A stretch of 48,071 nucleotides of DNA from Planctomycetota bacterium. Lineage in GTDB: Bacteria > Planctomycetota > Planctomycetia > Gemmatales > Gemmataceae. Under the pieces are notes generated by a model. It saw only the letters and a list, made by a program, of their open reading frames with translations, was not told where the DNA came from and made no database searches. Positions 25,506 through 34,553 of the stretch are shown piece by piece. Numbering within the stretch: the stretch's first letter is position 1; the number at the start of each line of letters is the position of its first letter. Position numbers and translations under genes: made by a program. The stretch covers positions 1-48,071 of the forward strand of contig VGYC01000033.1 of assembly GCA_016873095.1 (NCBI GenBank). Direction: 5' to 3'.

Positions 25506-26777
25506 ATGACTCGCAAGGCTGTCGCCTCGGCCGGGCTGTCGCTGTTTTTCTTGCTCGTCTATGGCGGCGCCAACTGGATCACGACGCTGCGCCCCGACGT
25601 CGGCACCTGGTACTTCGACTGGGAGCTGGAAATCCCACTCGTGCCGGTCATGATCGTGCCGTACATGTCGATCGACCTGTTCTTTGTCCTTGCCCCGTTC
25701 CTGTGCAGTTCTCGCCGCGAGCTGGCGACGCTGGCCAGGCGAATCGTCTTCTCGATACTGGTGGCGGGAACATTCTTTCTCATCATGCCGCTGACCCTGG
25801 GGTTCCGGCGCGAGCCGGTGCCGGGCATCTTCGGCCCGATCTTCGAATGGTTTCGCGGCATGGATGCGCCGCACAACCTCTTTCCATCGCTGCACATCGC
25901 GCTGCGGACCTTGCTGGCGGAAATCTATGCCCGGCACACGCGCGGACTCCTGCGTGTGATCATTCTCGCGTGGTTCAGCCTGATCGGCTTCTCGACGGTT
26001 CTGACGCATCAACATCACCTGGTGGACATTGCGGGTGGCTTCTTGCTGGCCGGCTTCGCGTTCTACTTCTGCCGCGAATCCAGCGTCTGGCTGCCGGTCG
26101 TGCCGAACATTCGGGTCGGCATTCTGTATGGCATGGGGGCGGTGCTGGTGCTGACCGCCGCGCCTCTGGTCTGGCCGTTGGGCGCCTTCTTCTTGTGGCC
26201 GGCGACGGTGCTCGCTATCGTGGCCGCGGCGTACTTCGGCCTGGGGCCGGGCATTTTCCGCAAGAGCGCTGGCCGGCTGCCTTGGAGCACGCGCTTCGTG
26301 TTCGCGCCGCTGCTCTTCGGGCAGCATCTCTCGCTTCTCTACTATCGCCGGCAATGTCGGGCCTGGGATGAAGTGACGCACAACGTGCTCGTCGGCCGAC
26401 GGCTGAATGACTCGGAGGCGGCCGACCTGGTCCGCCGGGGTGTCACGGCGGTGCTGGACCTCACGGCCGAGTTCTCCGAAGCGACGCCGTTCCTGGCGCT
26501 GCGTTATCGCAATCTCGCCATCCTTGATCTCACCGCGCCGACGACCGCGCAGCAGCAAGAAGCCGCTCTTTTCATCGCCGAGGAGTGTGTCAACGGGAAG
26601 GTGTACGTGCACTGCAAGGTCGGCTACTCGCGCAGCGCCGCCGTGGTCGGAGCCTATCTTCTCGCCAGTGGACAGGCCGCCGGCGCGGAGGAAGCCGTGG
26701 CGATGTTGCGGCGCGCACGACCGGCCATCATCGTGCGCCGTGAGGCGCTGGCGGCTCTGCGAAAAGGCGAAACATGA
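25506..26777 (+). CDS. ynbD: YnbD-like PAP2-dual-specificity-phosphatase fusion membrane protein
   Basis: 423 residues from the ATG at 25506, two bases after the hydrolase stop. An ATG at 25464 has a better binding site (AGGAG) and would overlap the upstream gene by 40 bases. The N-terminal half is a multi-helix PAP2 unit with PSLHIA (PSGH equivalent) and STVLTHQHHLVDIAGG, holding the His and Asp of the third PAP2 motif. After further helices a cytoplasmic tyrosine/dual-specificity phosphatase domain carries VYVHCKVGYSRS, the complete HCxxGxxRS loop. Two phosphatase types in one membrane protein is the YnbD design. It is probably a lipid phosphate phosphatase of the same pathway. Confidence 0.88.
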   Translation: MTRKAVASAGLSLFFLLVYGGANWITTLRPDVGTWYFDWELEIPLVPVMIVPYMSIDLFFVLAPFLCSSRRELATLARRIVFSILVAGTFFLIMPLTLGFRREPVPGIFGPIFEWFRGMDAPHNLFPSLHIALRTLLAEIYARHTRGLLRVIILAWFSLIGFSTVLTHQHHLVDIAGGFLLAGFAFYFCRESSVWLPVVPNIRVGILYGMGAVLVLTAAPLVWPLGAFFLWPATVLAIVAAAYFGLGPGIFRKSAGRLPWSTRFVFAPLLFGQHLSLLYYRRQCRAWDEVTHNVLVGRRLNDSEAADLVRRGVTAVLDLTAEFSEATPFLALRYRNLAILDLTAPTTAQQQEAALFIAEECVNGKVYVHCKVGYSRSAAVVGAYLLASGQAAGAEEAVAMLRRARPAIIVRREALAALRKGET

Positions 26778-26781
26778 AGCC

Positions 26782-28431
26782 CTATCTTCCTAGCAACTCT
26801 ACCGCCGGCGGGCACGTCAGATGCCGTTGCCAGCTGTTGTCGTCGCGCTTCGGGTAGTCGGCGCGGAAGTGAGTGCCGCGCGATTCCTCGCGCTGCTGCG
26901 CGGACCAGATCATCAGACGGGCGATGGTGAGGAGATTTTGCAGCTCCCAGCCGGAGCGGTCGTCGAACTCGCGGTCGAGTACGTAACGGCACCAGAAGGC
27001 GACGTCGCGCTCGGCCTCGGCCAGTTCGGCGCGGATGCGGACGACGCCCATGTGCCGGAACATCGAGCTGCGCAGCGAGTTGGTGATGTCGGCCACATCG
27101 AGGCTGCCACTGGTTTCCGGCTCGAACCGACTTGCGATCGACCGGACCGCCAGGGCATCGGGCATGTGTGCTGCCGCTTCGGCCGCGCCCGTGCCGCAGG
27201 CTGCCCCGAATACCAGGCCTTCGAGCAAGCTGTTGGACGCGAGTCGATTGGCGCCATGCAGTCCGCTAGACGTGACCTCCCCCGCAGCCCAGAGGCCAGG
27301 CACGGTCGTGTGGCCCTCGGCGTCCACGGTGACGCCGCCGACCATGTAGTGGGCGCCAGGCCGGATCGGGATCAGGTCGTCGGCAATGTCGAGGCCGAAA
27401 TCGCGGCAGACCTTGGCAATGCCGGGAAAGCGCCGGCGGACCTTGTCGGCATCCAGATGCCGCAGATCGAGATACACGCATGGGTGGTGCGTCCGCTCCA
27501 TGCAGCGGACGATGGCCTGGGCGACGACATCGCGCGGCGCCAACTCGGCGCGCGGGTCCTCGGCCAGCATGAAGCGTTGCTGGTTCTTGTCGCGCAAGAA
27601 AGCGCCCTCGCCGCGTACCGCTTCGCTGATGAGAAAACGGCTCGACCCGGCCACGTACAGCACCGTCGGATGAAACTGCATGAACTCCATGTCGCGGAGC
27701 TGGGCGCCGGCACGATAGGCCGCCGCCATGCCGTCGCCGGTAGCCACTGGCGGGTTTGTCGTCTCGCGATAGACCATGCCGCAGCCGCCGCTGGCAAGGA
27801 TCGTTTGCTTAGCCCAGATGAGCATCCGGCCGACGCCCGGCCGTTGCACGATCGCGCCCACGCAGGTCTCGTTTTCCGTGAGCAGGTCGATGGTGAAGGT
27901 CCTGTCCCAGATGTTGATGTTCGGCTGCTTGAGCGCGCGGGCGATGATGGCACGCATCACCTCATGGCCGGTGGCGTCGCCCAGCGCGTGTACGATGCGA
28001 CGATGGCTGTGACCACCCTCGCGCGTCAGCGCCAGCCGGCCTGCTTCCTCGTCGAAGTTCGTTCCCCAGCGGATGAGGTCGGCGATCTGCTCGGGGGCCT
28101 CGCGGACGACCATCTCGACGATGTCCGGATGACACAGCCCTCCTCCGGCCGTGAGCGTATCCTCGATGTGGTTCTCGAAGCGGTCCTCCGGGGCGAGCAC
28201 GCCGGCGATGCCGCCCTGGGCGTAGCTGCTGTTGCTCTGCTGCACGCTGTCCTTGGTGACGACGAGCACGTCAAGCGCTCTCTCGCCGCGTGCCTCTTTC
28301 CCAGGGTTCGAGGAGATCTGGAGGGCCGCTCGCAAGCCGGCGATGCCGCCGCCGATCACCAGGATCTCGGTGAAATAATGCGGAACCTGCCGAGGTTGAA
28401 AACGCACCAGATAACGATGGCCGGCGGGCAT
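26782..28431 (-). CDS. nadB: L-aspartate oxidase
   Basis: 549 residues from the ATG at 28431, which begins four bases after the stop of the large WD40 membrane-protein gene. FAD-binding VIGGGIAGLRAAL lies at 25-37. NadB/fumarate-reductase flavoprotein blocks follow: SSYAQGGIAGV, TREGGHSHRRIVHALGDATG, MEFMQFHPT, ISEAVRGEGA, HYMVGGV and GLHGANRLASNSLLEGLVFG. It oxidises L-aspartate to iminoaspartate for NAD synthesis. No nadA or nadC is in the window. The helical C-terminal domain is complete. It converges with the YnbD-like gene, leaving only four bases between stops. A succinate dehydrogenase subunit is unlikely given the SSYAQGG motif and the lack of sdhB/C. Confidence 0.93.
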   Translation of the reverse strand: MPAGHRYLVRFQPRQVPHYFTEILVIGGGIAGLRAALQISSNPGKEARGERALDVLVVTKDSVQQSNSSYAQGGIAGVLAPEDRFENHIEDTLTAGGGLCHPDIVEMVVREAPEQIADLIRWGTNFDEEAGRLALTREGGHSHRRIVHALGDATGHEVMRAIIARALKQPNINIWDRTFTIDLLTENETCVGAIVQRPGVGRMLIWAKQTILASGGCGMVYRETTNPPVATGDGMAAAYRAGAQLRDMEFMQFHPTVLYVAGSSRFLISEAVRGEGAFLRDKNQQRFMLAEDPRAELAPRDVVAQAIVRCMERTHHPCVYLDLRHLDADKVRRRFPGIAKVCRDFGLDIADDLIPIRPGAHYMVGGVTVDAEGHTTVPGLWAAGEVTSSGLHGANRLASNSLLEGLVFGAACGTGAAEAAAHMPDALAVRSIASRFEPETSGSLDVADITNSLRSSMFRHMGVVRIRAELAEAERDVAFWCRYVLDREFDDRSGWELQNLLTIARLMIWSAQQREESRGTHFRADYPKRDDNSWQRHLTCPPAVELLGR

Positions 28432-28435
28432 GTCA

Positions 28436-31400
28436 TTACTTCTTGTCGGGCAGGGCAGGGGAGGGCGTCCCGCGCGTGAACTCGCGATGGGCCTGACGGA
28501 ACTCCGGCGGCGGCAGGAAATGGCTGCCTTGCAGGGCTTCGAGCGGGTCGTTCTTGCCGTTGCCGACCTGGAAGGGGCCGCTGCTCTTGAGCTTGCTGTT
28601 GCCGCCGCGGGTCTTGTCGAACTTGGCCTGGGCGCGGGATTTTTGCAGCGCTTGCTCGTAGGCTTGCACGTCTTTTTTGAACTTCTGCCAGTCGGCATCG
28701 GAGATGCCGGCCTGCTTGCGCTCGGCGGCACTGGTCTTCTTGATCAGCTCCTTCATGTCTTCGAGCGTGAGGTTGCCGCCGCGTTTGCCGGCTTCCTGGT
28801 CGGGGGCCTGCGGCTTGTGATCGCCGGCGAGGCCGTGCTGGCCGCCGCCGAAGTCGCCGGCCTTCTCGCCCCCCTTGGTCTCGCCCCCCTTGGTCTCGCT
28901 CTGCGCGGTGTCTTGCTTTCCGGACTCGCCTTTGCCGGTGGCCGGCTTCTGCGATGGGAAGTCGCCTTTCACCTTCGGTCCCTTGATTTCCTGACCGCCT
29001 TTTTCGCCCTCGCCCTTGGGGATGGCCTGGGCCTGGTGTTCCTCGCCCGGGCCGTTGCCCTTCTTGGCACGGGCCGGATTGCGGTTGGCTTGCTGGAGAG
29101 CATCGTCAGCAGCGTCGCGCACCTTCGGGTCGCGGGCGTTCCGGCGAATCTTGGAAAGATCCCGCTCGGCCTTCTCCTGCGCGGCCGGGTCCTTCTGCTT
29201 GTTGAGATCGTCGGCCGCGCTTTTCACATCATCGAGGCTTGGCTCGCGGTCGCCGGCCTTCTCGGCGCCGGGATCGCCCTTGGCCTGGGCAGAGCGCCTG
29301 GCATCGTCGGGATTCGACTGCTTGGCCTGCGATTTGTCGCCGCTGCCCTTGCCGGAATCGTTGCCCGCCTTGGCGGCCGCGGATTTGTCGCCGCCGGATT
29401 TGGGGCTGTCCTTGGCCGTGCTCGGCGGTTCCTTCTTATCTTCGCTCTTGGCGGCCCCGTGTGAACCGCTCTTGCCGGCCTCGTCCTTGCCCTTGTCCTT
29501 GGCGCTGGCCTGTTGCTCCCCCTTGCCGTTGTCCTGGTCCTTGGCCTGGGCTTGATCAGTGCCGCCCTTCTTGGGTTCGGACTTGTCCTGAGCGGATTTC
29601 TGACCGCCTGAGCCGGACTTGTCGTCCTTGGCCTGAGAGTCGGGCTGCTCCTTGCCGGCCTGCTTTTCCTTCCCCTTTGCCTGCGGGTCGTTCTTCTGTT
29701 TCGGATCCTCCTGCTTGGCCTGGCCGGGGCTATCTGCTTTCAAACCTTTGTCCTTGCCTTGCTCCTTGGCCGTACCGCTGGATTTTTCCGGTGACTGCTT
29801 GGCGGCACTCTTGTCCTCCCCCTTGTCGGTTTTCGGATTGGAATCCTGCTTGTCGGCAGTGCCCTTGGGGCCCGCGTCGGACTTGTCGCCTGGGCCCTTG
29901 GCCTGGGCCTCGCCGTTCTTGTCCTTGGGACCTTTCGGATCATCCTTGCGGCCGTCGTCGCGAGCCTGACCGGGCTTCTGCTCGTCGCCCTGCTTGCCGG
30001 CGTCCTTCTGCGCGCCGGGCTTGTCCTGGTCCTTGTCGCCCTTGTTCTCCTTGGCAACGGCTTCGTTGTTCTCGCCCTTCTTGGTGTCACTCTGCGGACC
30101 GTCCGTGCCCTTGGCTTCACCCTTGTCGTTCTTTGATTCTTGCTTGTCGTGTTGCTTGGGGTCGTTCTTGTTGAGCTGATCCTTCAGCTTCTGGGCCTGG
30201 TTGTCGAGCTCGTCGCGCTTCTTCTCCTGTGCCTTCTGCTCGGGCGTCTTCTGATTGTTGGCCTGCTGCTCCTCCTCCCTGGCAGCCTTGTTTCTGCGCT
30301 CGAGGTCCTGGTCCTGATTCTTCTGATGCTCCCTGGCGCCCTGCTCGGCTTTCTGCTGATCCTGCTTGGTCTTCTTCGCGTCCTTCTCCGGTTCGTCGAT
30401 GAGGATCTTGTGCGCGACGCTCTTGCCGAGATTGCCGCTGACGCTGGGGTAATCCGAGTTATCGACGGCCTCCAGCCAGAACTCGAGTGTCATGCCTCTC
30501 TTCAAGGCAAACGGCTGTTCCTTGGCGGGCTTGATCCTATCTGAATTCGTCAATGACGATACGTCCCATAAGCGCACGGTCTTATCAGCGCTTGCCGAGG
30601 CAAGCGTATTACCATCTGAGCTGAAGACCACACATGTGACATCTGCTTCATGTCCTTTGAGAACGGCCTTGATCGTTTGTGTGTCTAGATCCCAGAGGCG
30701 CACCGTCCTGTCATGACTGCCCGAAGCAAGCGTCTTGCCATGAATTGCTACTGACGATACCCATTTCTCATGTCCCCTGAGAATGGCTTTCACCTTACCG
30801 GCCGCGGGATCCCATAGATTGATTTTCCCTTCATCATCTCCCGAAGCCAAGGTCATGCCATCCGCGCTGAACGCAACGCAAAGTTGGGGGTTCTTGTCCG
30901 TCAGCTTACCTCGTTGCTTGCCGGACGGTATGTCCCAAAGAGTGATTCCAGGGGGAAGATTGAAGCCCAATCCGGCCAGCGTTTTGCCATCGGGCGCGAA
31001 GCGCACACCTACCACGGGACCGATTCGCTTACCTTGCAAGTCGGCCTGAATTCTTGCTGAGTCCAAATCCCACAGTTTGATTTGATCCATTATGGCGATC
31101 ATTTCAATCAAACCGCCCGCAGCCAGCATCTTGCTGTCGGGACTGAACGCCAGACTCGTGACCTTGTCGTCCTTGAGCGTGCCCTTCTGCTTGAGATTAT
31201 CCACATCCCAAAGCCTAATCGCCTTGCCGTTCGACGTGGCAATCGTCTTCCCATTAGGGCTCAGGGCCATCATCCAAGTATCGCCCGGCTTCTCGTCAAA
31301 GACGGTAGCGGCCTTGCCGGAGCCCAGGTCCCATAGCTTGAGCTGCGAACCTTGCGGTTGCTTCGATTGATCGTGACTCAAGGTAATTAGCTTGCCATCT

Positions 31401-32965
31401 GGGCTGAAAATGATGGCTGGGATCGGATCCGGGAAATCTCTCAACACCGCCCGAAGTGGCACCGTGACCTTTGCATCCAAAGAGACGAAGTCCTTGTATT
31501 CCAGGAAATCCGGGTACTTGCCGTTCGCAAGCTGGAAGGACTTGCCGGGTCGATACGGCTTCGGTTCGAGAACGTGAATTGCGCCCTGGTCATGAGCCCT
31601 TAGTCGAAGGACCATGCTCTTGATGCCGAAGTCGTCGCGTGCGGACCCTTCCAGCGGGACCGTGCCGTTGGCCGGATACACGTCCTTCTCCGGCTTCTTC
31701 AGTTCGACCAGCGGCGACAGATCGGGAATGATCTCGATCTTGTGAGCCGAGCGATCGATGTTGCGCTCGCCCTGCTTCGAGACGAACAGCACGTGGAAAA
31801 AGCCGTTGCGGTCGAGCAACAGCTTGGGAAAGCGCATCGCCAGTGGATCATCGGGCAACACTTCGCCTGGCAGGTCCACGTATTCCTTCTTGCCTTCCGT
31901 CCATTGCACGCGCAGCTTGCCCTCGCGGATCGGGCAGTTGGCGTGGATGACCAGGCGCACCTCGGTGCCGCGCGGCGCCTTCAGGCCGGCGAACAGACCA
32001 GGCGAATACCGATGCGAGCGTTCGTGGATGCGTAGATACGGGCGATAGCGGTAGGCGGGCACGAACGCGCGGACCTGCGGGGTCGGCACAACATTGATCC
32101 GAAATTCCGACGTCTCGGCGTCGTTGGCCGTGATCTTGTACCAGAGCCCGCCGTTGAGAAGCTGATCGGCCGGCAGCGTCACGGCATAGTTGCCGTCCCG
32201 GTCCTGCTCGAGGGGCATGCCCGCGAAGTCGTCAGCCTGGTTGTAGCGGAAGTGCAAGCGTGGCGCGCACTCGTTGTTGATGGCGGGCACGCGGCCATCA
32301 ATCGCAGCGCGAATCGTCAGTGGCCGGCTGGGCGGCACCGTGGCGTTGCCGCCTTCCGGCTCGACTATTGAGATCGAGGTCCGGGTGGCGATGCCGACTT
32401 CCTGAAACGGCGCGAAGGCCCGCCCCATCAGCGACATGAATTGCCGCGGACTGGCTGCGAACAGGATCACGACGCCAAGCACCAGTCCCGCGAGGACGCC
32501 CGCCAGAATCCAGGTCGGGCCGACGTTGACTGCCTGCTCCGGGTCCGCCTTGCGCAGGTCGCGCGCCGCGCGGTTCCCCAGCGCGCTCAAGATGACGGGT
32601 GGCAGCTTCTCGTCGCGCAGATCCAGCCAGTTGACGACGCTGTTTTTGGCGTCCGGCAGCGTCTCCTCCAGCATGCGGGCTGCGTAGTAGGGATTGATCC
32701 GACGATAGAGTGACAGCAGCACCGAGCCCGCGAGAAACAGCGCTGCCAGGCAATAGACGATGAAGCCGGTGAGACGAACCCACGTGGGCAGTTCCAGAAG
32801 GCGATCCAGCCCGGCGGCAAAGAGGGCATACGCAAACGTGACCACGAAGAACCACAGGATGGCCCGCCCGGCGTCCAGCGAACGGATACGTCCGCGCATG
32901 CGCGCGAGCTGATCTTCCACGAAGACTTCATGCTTGGCAATCGGCTTCGTCTGCACGGTGGACAT
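28436..32965 (-). CDS. Large membrane protein with inserted seven-bladed WD40 propeller and Lys/Asp/Gln-rich tail
   Basis: 1509 residues from the ATG at 32965 (GGAGG upstream). Three hydrophobic segments lie in the first 170 residues (ILWFFVVTFAYALFAAGL, LTGFIVYCLAALFLAGSVLL, WILAGVLAGLVLGVVILFA), followed by Ig-like extracytoplasmic domains. About residues 505-810 form seven WD40 repeats (SPDGK...LWDL units). The Ig-like sequence resumes with PFALKRGMTLEFWLEAVDNSDYP. Residues of about 860-1390 are low-complexity and highly charged, and a short helical domain (LTLEDMKELIKKTSAAERK) closes the protein. The N-terminal plan is that of a planctomycete family I know without the WD40 block. Function unknown. 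nadB follows four bases downstream. Confidence 0.85.
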   Translation of the reverse strand: MSTVQTKPIAKHEVFVEDQLARMRGRIRSLDAGRAILWFFVVTFAYALFAAGLDRLLELPTWVRLTGFIVYCLAALFLAGSVLLSLYRRINPYYAARMLEETLPDAKNSVVNWLDLRDEKLPPVILSALGNRAARDLRKADPEQAVNVGPTWILAGVLAGLVLGVVILFAASPRQFMSLMGRAFAPFQEVGIATRTSISIVEPEGGNATVPPSRPLTIRAAIDGRVPAINNECAPRLHFRYNQADDFAGMPLEQDRDGNYAVTLPADQLLNGGLWYKITANDAETSEFRINVVPTPQVRAFVPAYRYRPYLRIHERSHRYSPGLFAGLKAPRGTEVRLVIHANCPIREGKLRVQWTEGKKEYVDLPGEVLPDDPLAMRFPKLLLDRNGFFHVLFVSKQGERNIDRSAHKIEIIPDLSPLVELKKPEKDVYPANGTVPLEGSARDDFGIKSMVLRLRAHDQGAIHVLEPKPYRPGKSFQLANGKYPDFLEYKDFVSLDAKVTVPLRAVLRDFPDPIPAIIFSPDGKLITLSHDQSKQPQGSQLKLWDLGSGKAATVFDEKPGDTWMMALSPNGKTIATSNGKAIRLWDVDNLKQKGTLKDDKVTSLAFSPDSKMLAAGGLIEMIAIMDQIKLWDLDSARIQADLQGKRIGPVVGVRFAPDGKTLAGLGFNLPPGITLWDIPSGKQRGKLTDKNPQLCVAFSADGMTLASGDDEGKINLWDPAAGKVKAILRGHEKWVSSVAIHGKTLASGSHDRTVRLWDLDTQTIKAVLKGHEADVTCVVFSSDGNTLASASADKTVRLWDVSSLTNSDRIKPAKEQPFALKRGMTLEFWLEAVDNSDYPSVSGNLGKSVAHKILIDEPEKDAKKTKQDQQKAEQGAREHQKNQDQDLERRNKAAREEEQQANNQKTPEQKAQEKKRDELDNQAQKLKDQLNKNDPKQHDKQESKNDKGEAKGTDGPQSDTKKGENNEAVAKENKGDKDQDKPGAQKDAGKQGDEQKPGQARDDGRKDDPKGPKDKNGEAQAKGPGDKSDAGPKGTADKQDSNPKTDKGEDKSAAKQSPEKSSGTAKEQGKDKGLKADSPGQAKQEDPKQKNDPQAKGKEKQAGKEQPDSQAKDDKSGSGGQKSAQDKSEPKKGGTDQAQAKDQDNGKGEQQASAKDKGKDEAGKSGSHGAAKSEDKKEPPSTAKDSPKSGGDKSAAAKAGNDSGKGSGDKSQAKQSNPDDARRSAQAKGDPGAEKAGDREPSLDDVKSAADDLNKQKDPAAQEKAERDLSKIRRNARDPKVRDAADDALQQANRNPARAKKGNGPGEEHQAQAIPKGEGEKGGQEIKGPKVKGDFPSQKPATGKGESGKQDTAQSETKGGETKGGEKAGDFGGGQHGLAGDHKPQAPDQEAGKRGGNLTLEDMKELIKKTSAAERKQAGISDADWQKFKKDVQAYEQALQKSRAQAKFDKTRGGNSKLKSSGPFQVGNGKNDPLEALQGSHFLPPPEFRQAHREFTRGTPSPALPDKK

Positions 32966-33087
32966 GACGGCGCCTCCAGCGACAACTTCCCACAAATGAC
33001 ATTATAGTCCCTGACGAGAGAGGCTGGCGACGGGAATTGTAACGGTGGGCCGGTGAACACCGCCAATCGTCGGTGCCCATCGCTGGT

Positions 33088-34551
33088 TTAGACCTCGAGC
33101 ATCTGCTGCACCTGCGTTGTCACGCTGGCAAGTAGCATTTCCAGCGAACCTGCCGCCAGCACCGCGATTGATTCTTGGTAGATGCCCTTGCCGTAGGCTT
33201 CCGCCGTCGGCAAGTAGGTACAGCGCGAGCCGTTCAGAAGGGTGCAGAAAACGATGGGCACGCCTGGGAAACGGTTCCGCAGCTCGCGCTGGAAGACGTT
33301 ATACAGTTCGCCTTCTAGGGCCAGCCAGATCGCCTGGCCAGTTTGCCACATGACGACCGGCAGCGGAAACGTCGGTCCGGGCGGCAGGACTTCCAGGCGA
33401 GTGAGCCAGCGCGTCATGCGCTCGGCCATTGCGCGGCAATCGGCAGCGCGGGCGGCATCGCCGGCGGCACGCGCGGCCCGTTCCTGGGCGCTCCAGTCCT
33501 CCAGCTCCTGGCGAGTTTTCTCCAGAGTGCGAATGTCGCCGCGATAAGGGAGATCGACCGTGAAGCGGCGAACGTGCCAGCGCTCCAGCCTGGCGAGATC
33601 TTCGGCGCGCAGCGGCCGATGTTCCCAGGTGCCGATCGTCGCACCGGAGATTGTCGGGCCCTTGTACGCGAAACGCGTCAATGGCGGAGGGAGTGCTTCG
33701 AGGGCGGCGAGAACGCTGTGGCCAAGCTGCCGGCCATTGCGGTCGGCGACGGCGGTGTCACCGACGAAGCCCTCGCGCGGGCCGATGTCGCCGGAGGCCC
33801 CTTGCAGGAACACGCAGGGCGCTCCCGTCGATCCTTCGACCAGCTCGCGCATGGCGCCGGGAAAGTCCGGGCTGATGAGCGTGTTGTCCCAGGCCAGTGT
33901 CGTCGGATGGCAAGCGTAGTTGACGATGCAGGCGAGGAGGCGTCCGTCGCTGGCCGAGATCCGGGCGATGACGATGGTGTCATCTGTCGGGCCGTCTGGA
34001 TTGAAACCGCAAACGATCTGCTTGCTTGCGAGGTCGGGAAAATCGCGATGGGCGGCGAGAGGGCAGCGGCCGGCGCCAAACGTGATGATCGCGGGCTGCG
34101 CCTGCTGCCGGGCAGCTTGAACCACGCGGGCAATGCTAACGGCCAGTCCTTCCAGGTATTCGGCAATCAGCTCGCCGCCCGGGAGGTGTGACCGTTTCCG
34201 GTCCATGAGGCCGGCGGCGTGCGTGTGCGAGAAATTGACGGCGAGCGACTCACGGGAGACCGACGCTTGTTGACAGACCGTTGTCAGCAGTGCGTTCATC
34301 TCCGGAGCCCAGAGCAGGCAATGATCGACGGCGACCAGGACTTGCTCGGCGGTCGCCTGCGGCACCTCATTGAACGGGTGGGCGGGATCGCGAAATACCA
34401 CGGCCGTCGCTGTCAAGGGACGATGCACGCCGGTGGCGCGGTCGTGGGCAGCGGCGCCCCACATGCGGTGGTAAATGCCGGGCGGCGGCGTGATATCGCA
34501 ACGCGCCACGCCGACGTTGCAACGTGCCTGCGGTGTCTCGACGGTCGTCAT
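33088..34551 (-). CDS. Neutral/alkaline ceramidase-like protein (N-terminal domain type)
   Basis: 487 residues from the ATG at 34551, two bases after the stop of the MFS gene. The start CNVGVARCDITPPPGIYHRMWG is typical of the PF04734 fold. NFSHTHAAG (H109, H111), NYACHPTTL and FLQGASGDIGPRE correspond to the zinc-binding and active-site regions of neutral ceramidase. No signal peptide is visible and the C-terminal immunoglobulin-like domain of true ceramidases seems reduced, so the substrate need not be ceramide. Planctomycetes carry many such short homologues, usually of unknown substrate. Probably an operon with the MFS transporter. Confidence 0.82.
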   Translation of the reverse strand: MTTVETPQARCNVGVARCDITPPPGIYHRMWGAAAHDRATGVHRPLTATAVVFRDPAHPFNEVPQATAEQVLVAVDHCLLWAPEMNALLTTVCQQASVSRESLAVNFSHTHAAGLMDRKRSHLPGGELIAEYLEGLAVSIARVVQAARQQAQPAIITFGAGRCPLAAHRDFPDLASKQIVCGFNPDGPTDDTIVIARISASDGRLLACIVNYACHPTTLAWDNTLISPDFPGAMRELVEGSTGAPCVFLQGASGDIGPREGFVGDTAVADRNGRQLGHSVLAALEALPPPLTRFAYKGPTISGATIGTWEHRPLRAEDLARLERWHVRRFTVDLPYRGDIRTLEKTRQELEDWSAQERAARAAGDAARAADCRAMAERMTRWLTRLEVLPPGPTFPLPVVMWQTGQAIWLALEGELYNVFQRELRNRFPGVPIVFCTLLNGSRCTYLPTAEAYGKGIYQESIAVLAAGSLEMLLASVTTQVQQMLEV

Positions 34552-34553
34552 GT

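Noticed and set aside
26821-28479. 552-codon plus-strand frame opposite nadB
   Set aside because: Antisense to a complete L-aspartate oxidase; no motif or start signal.
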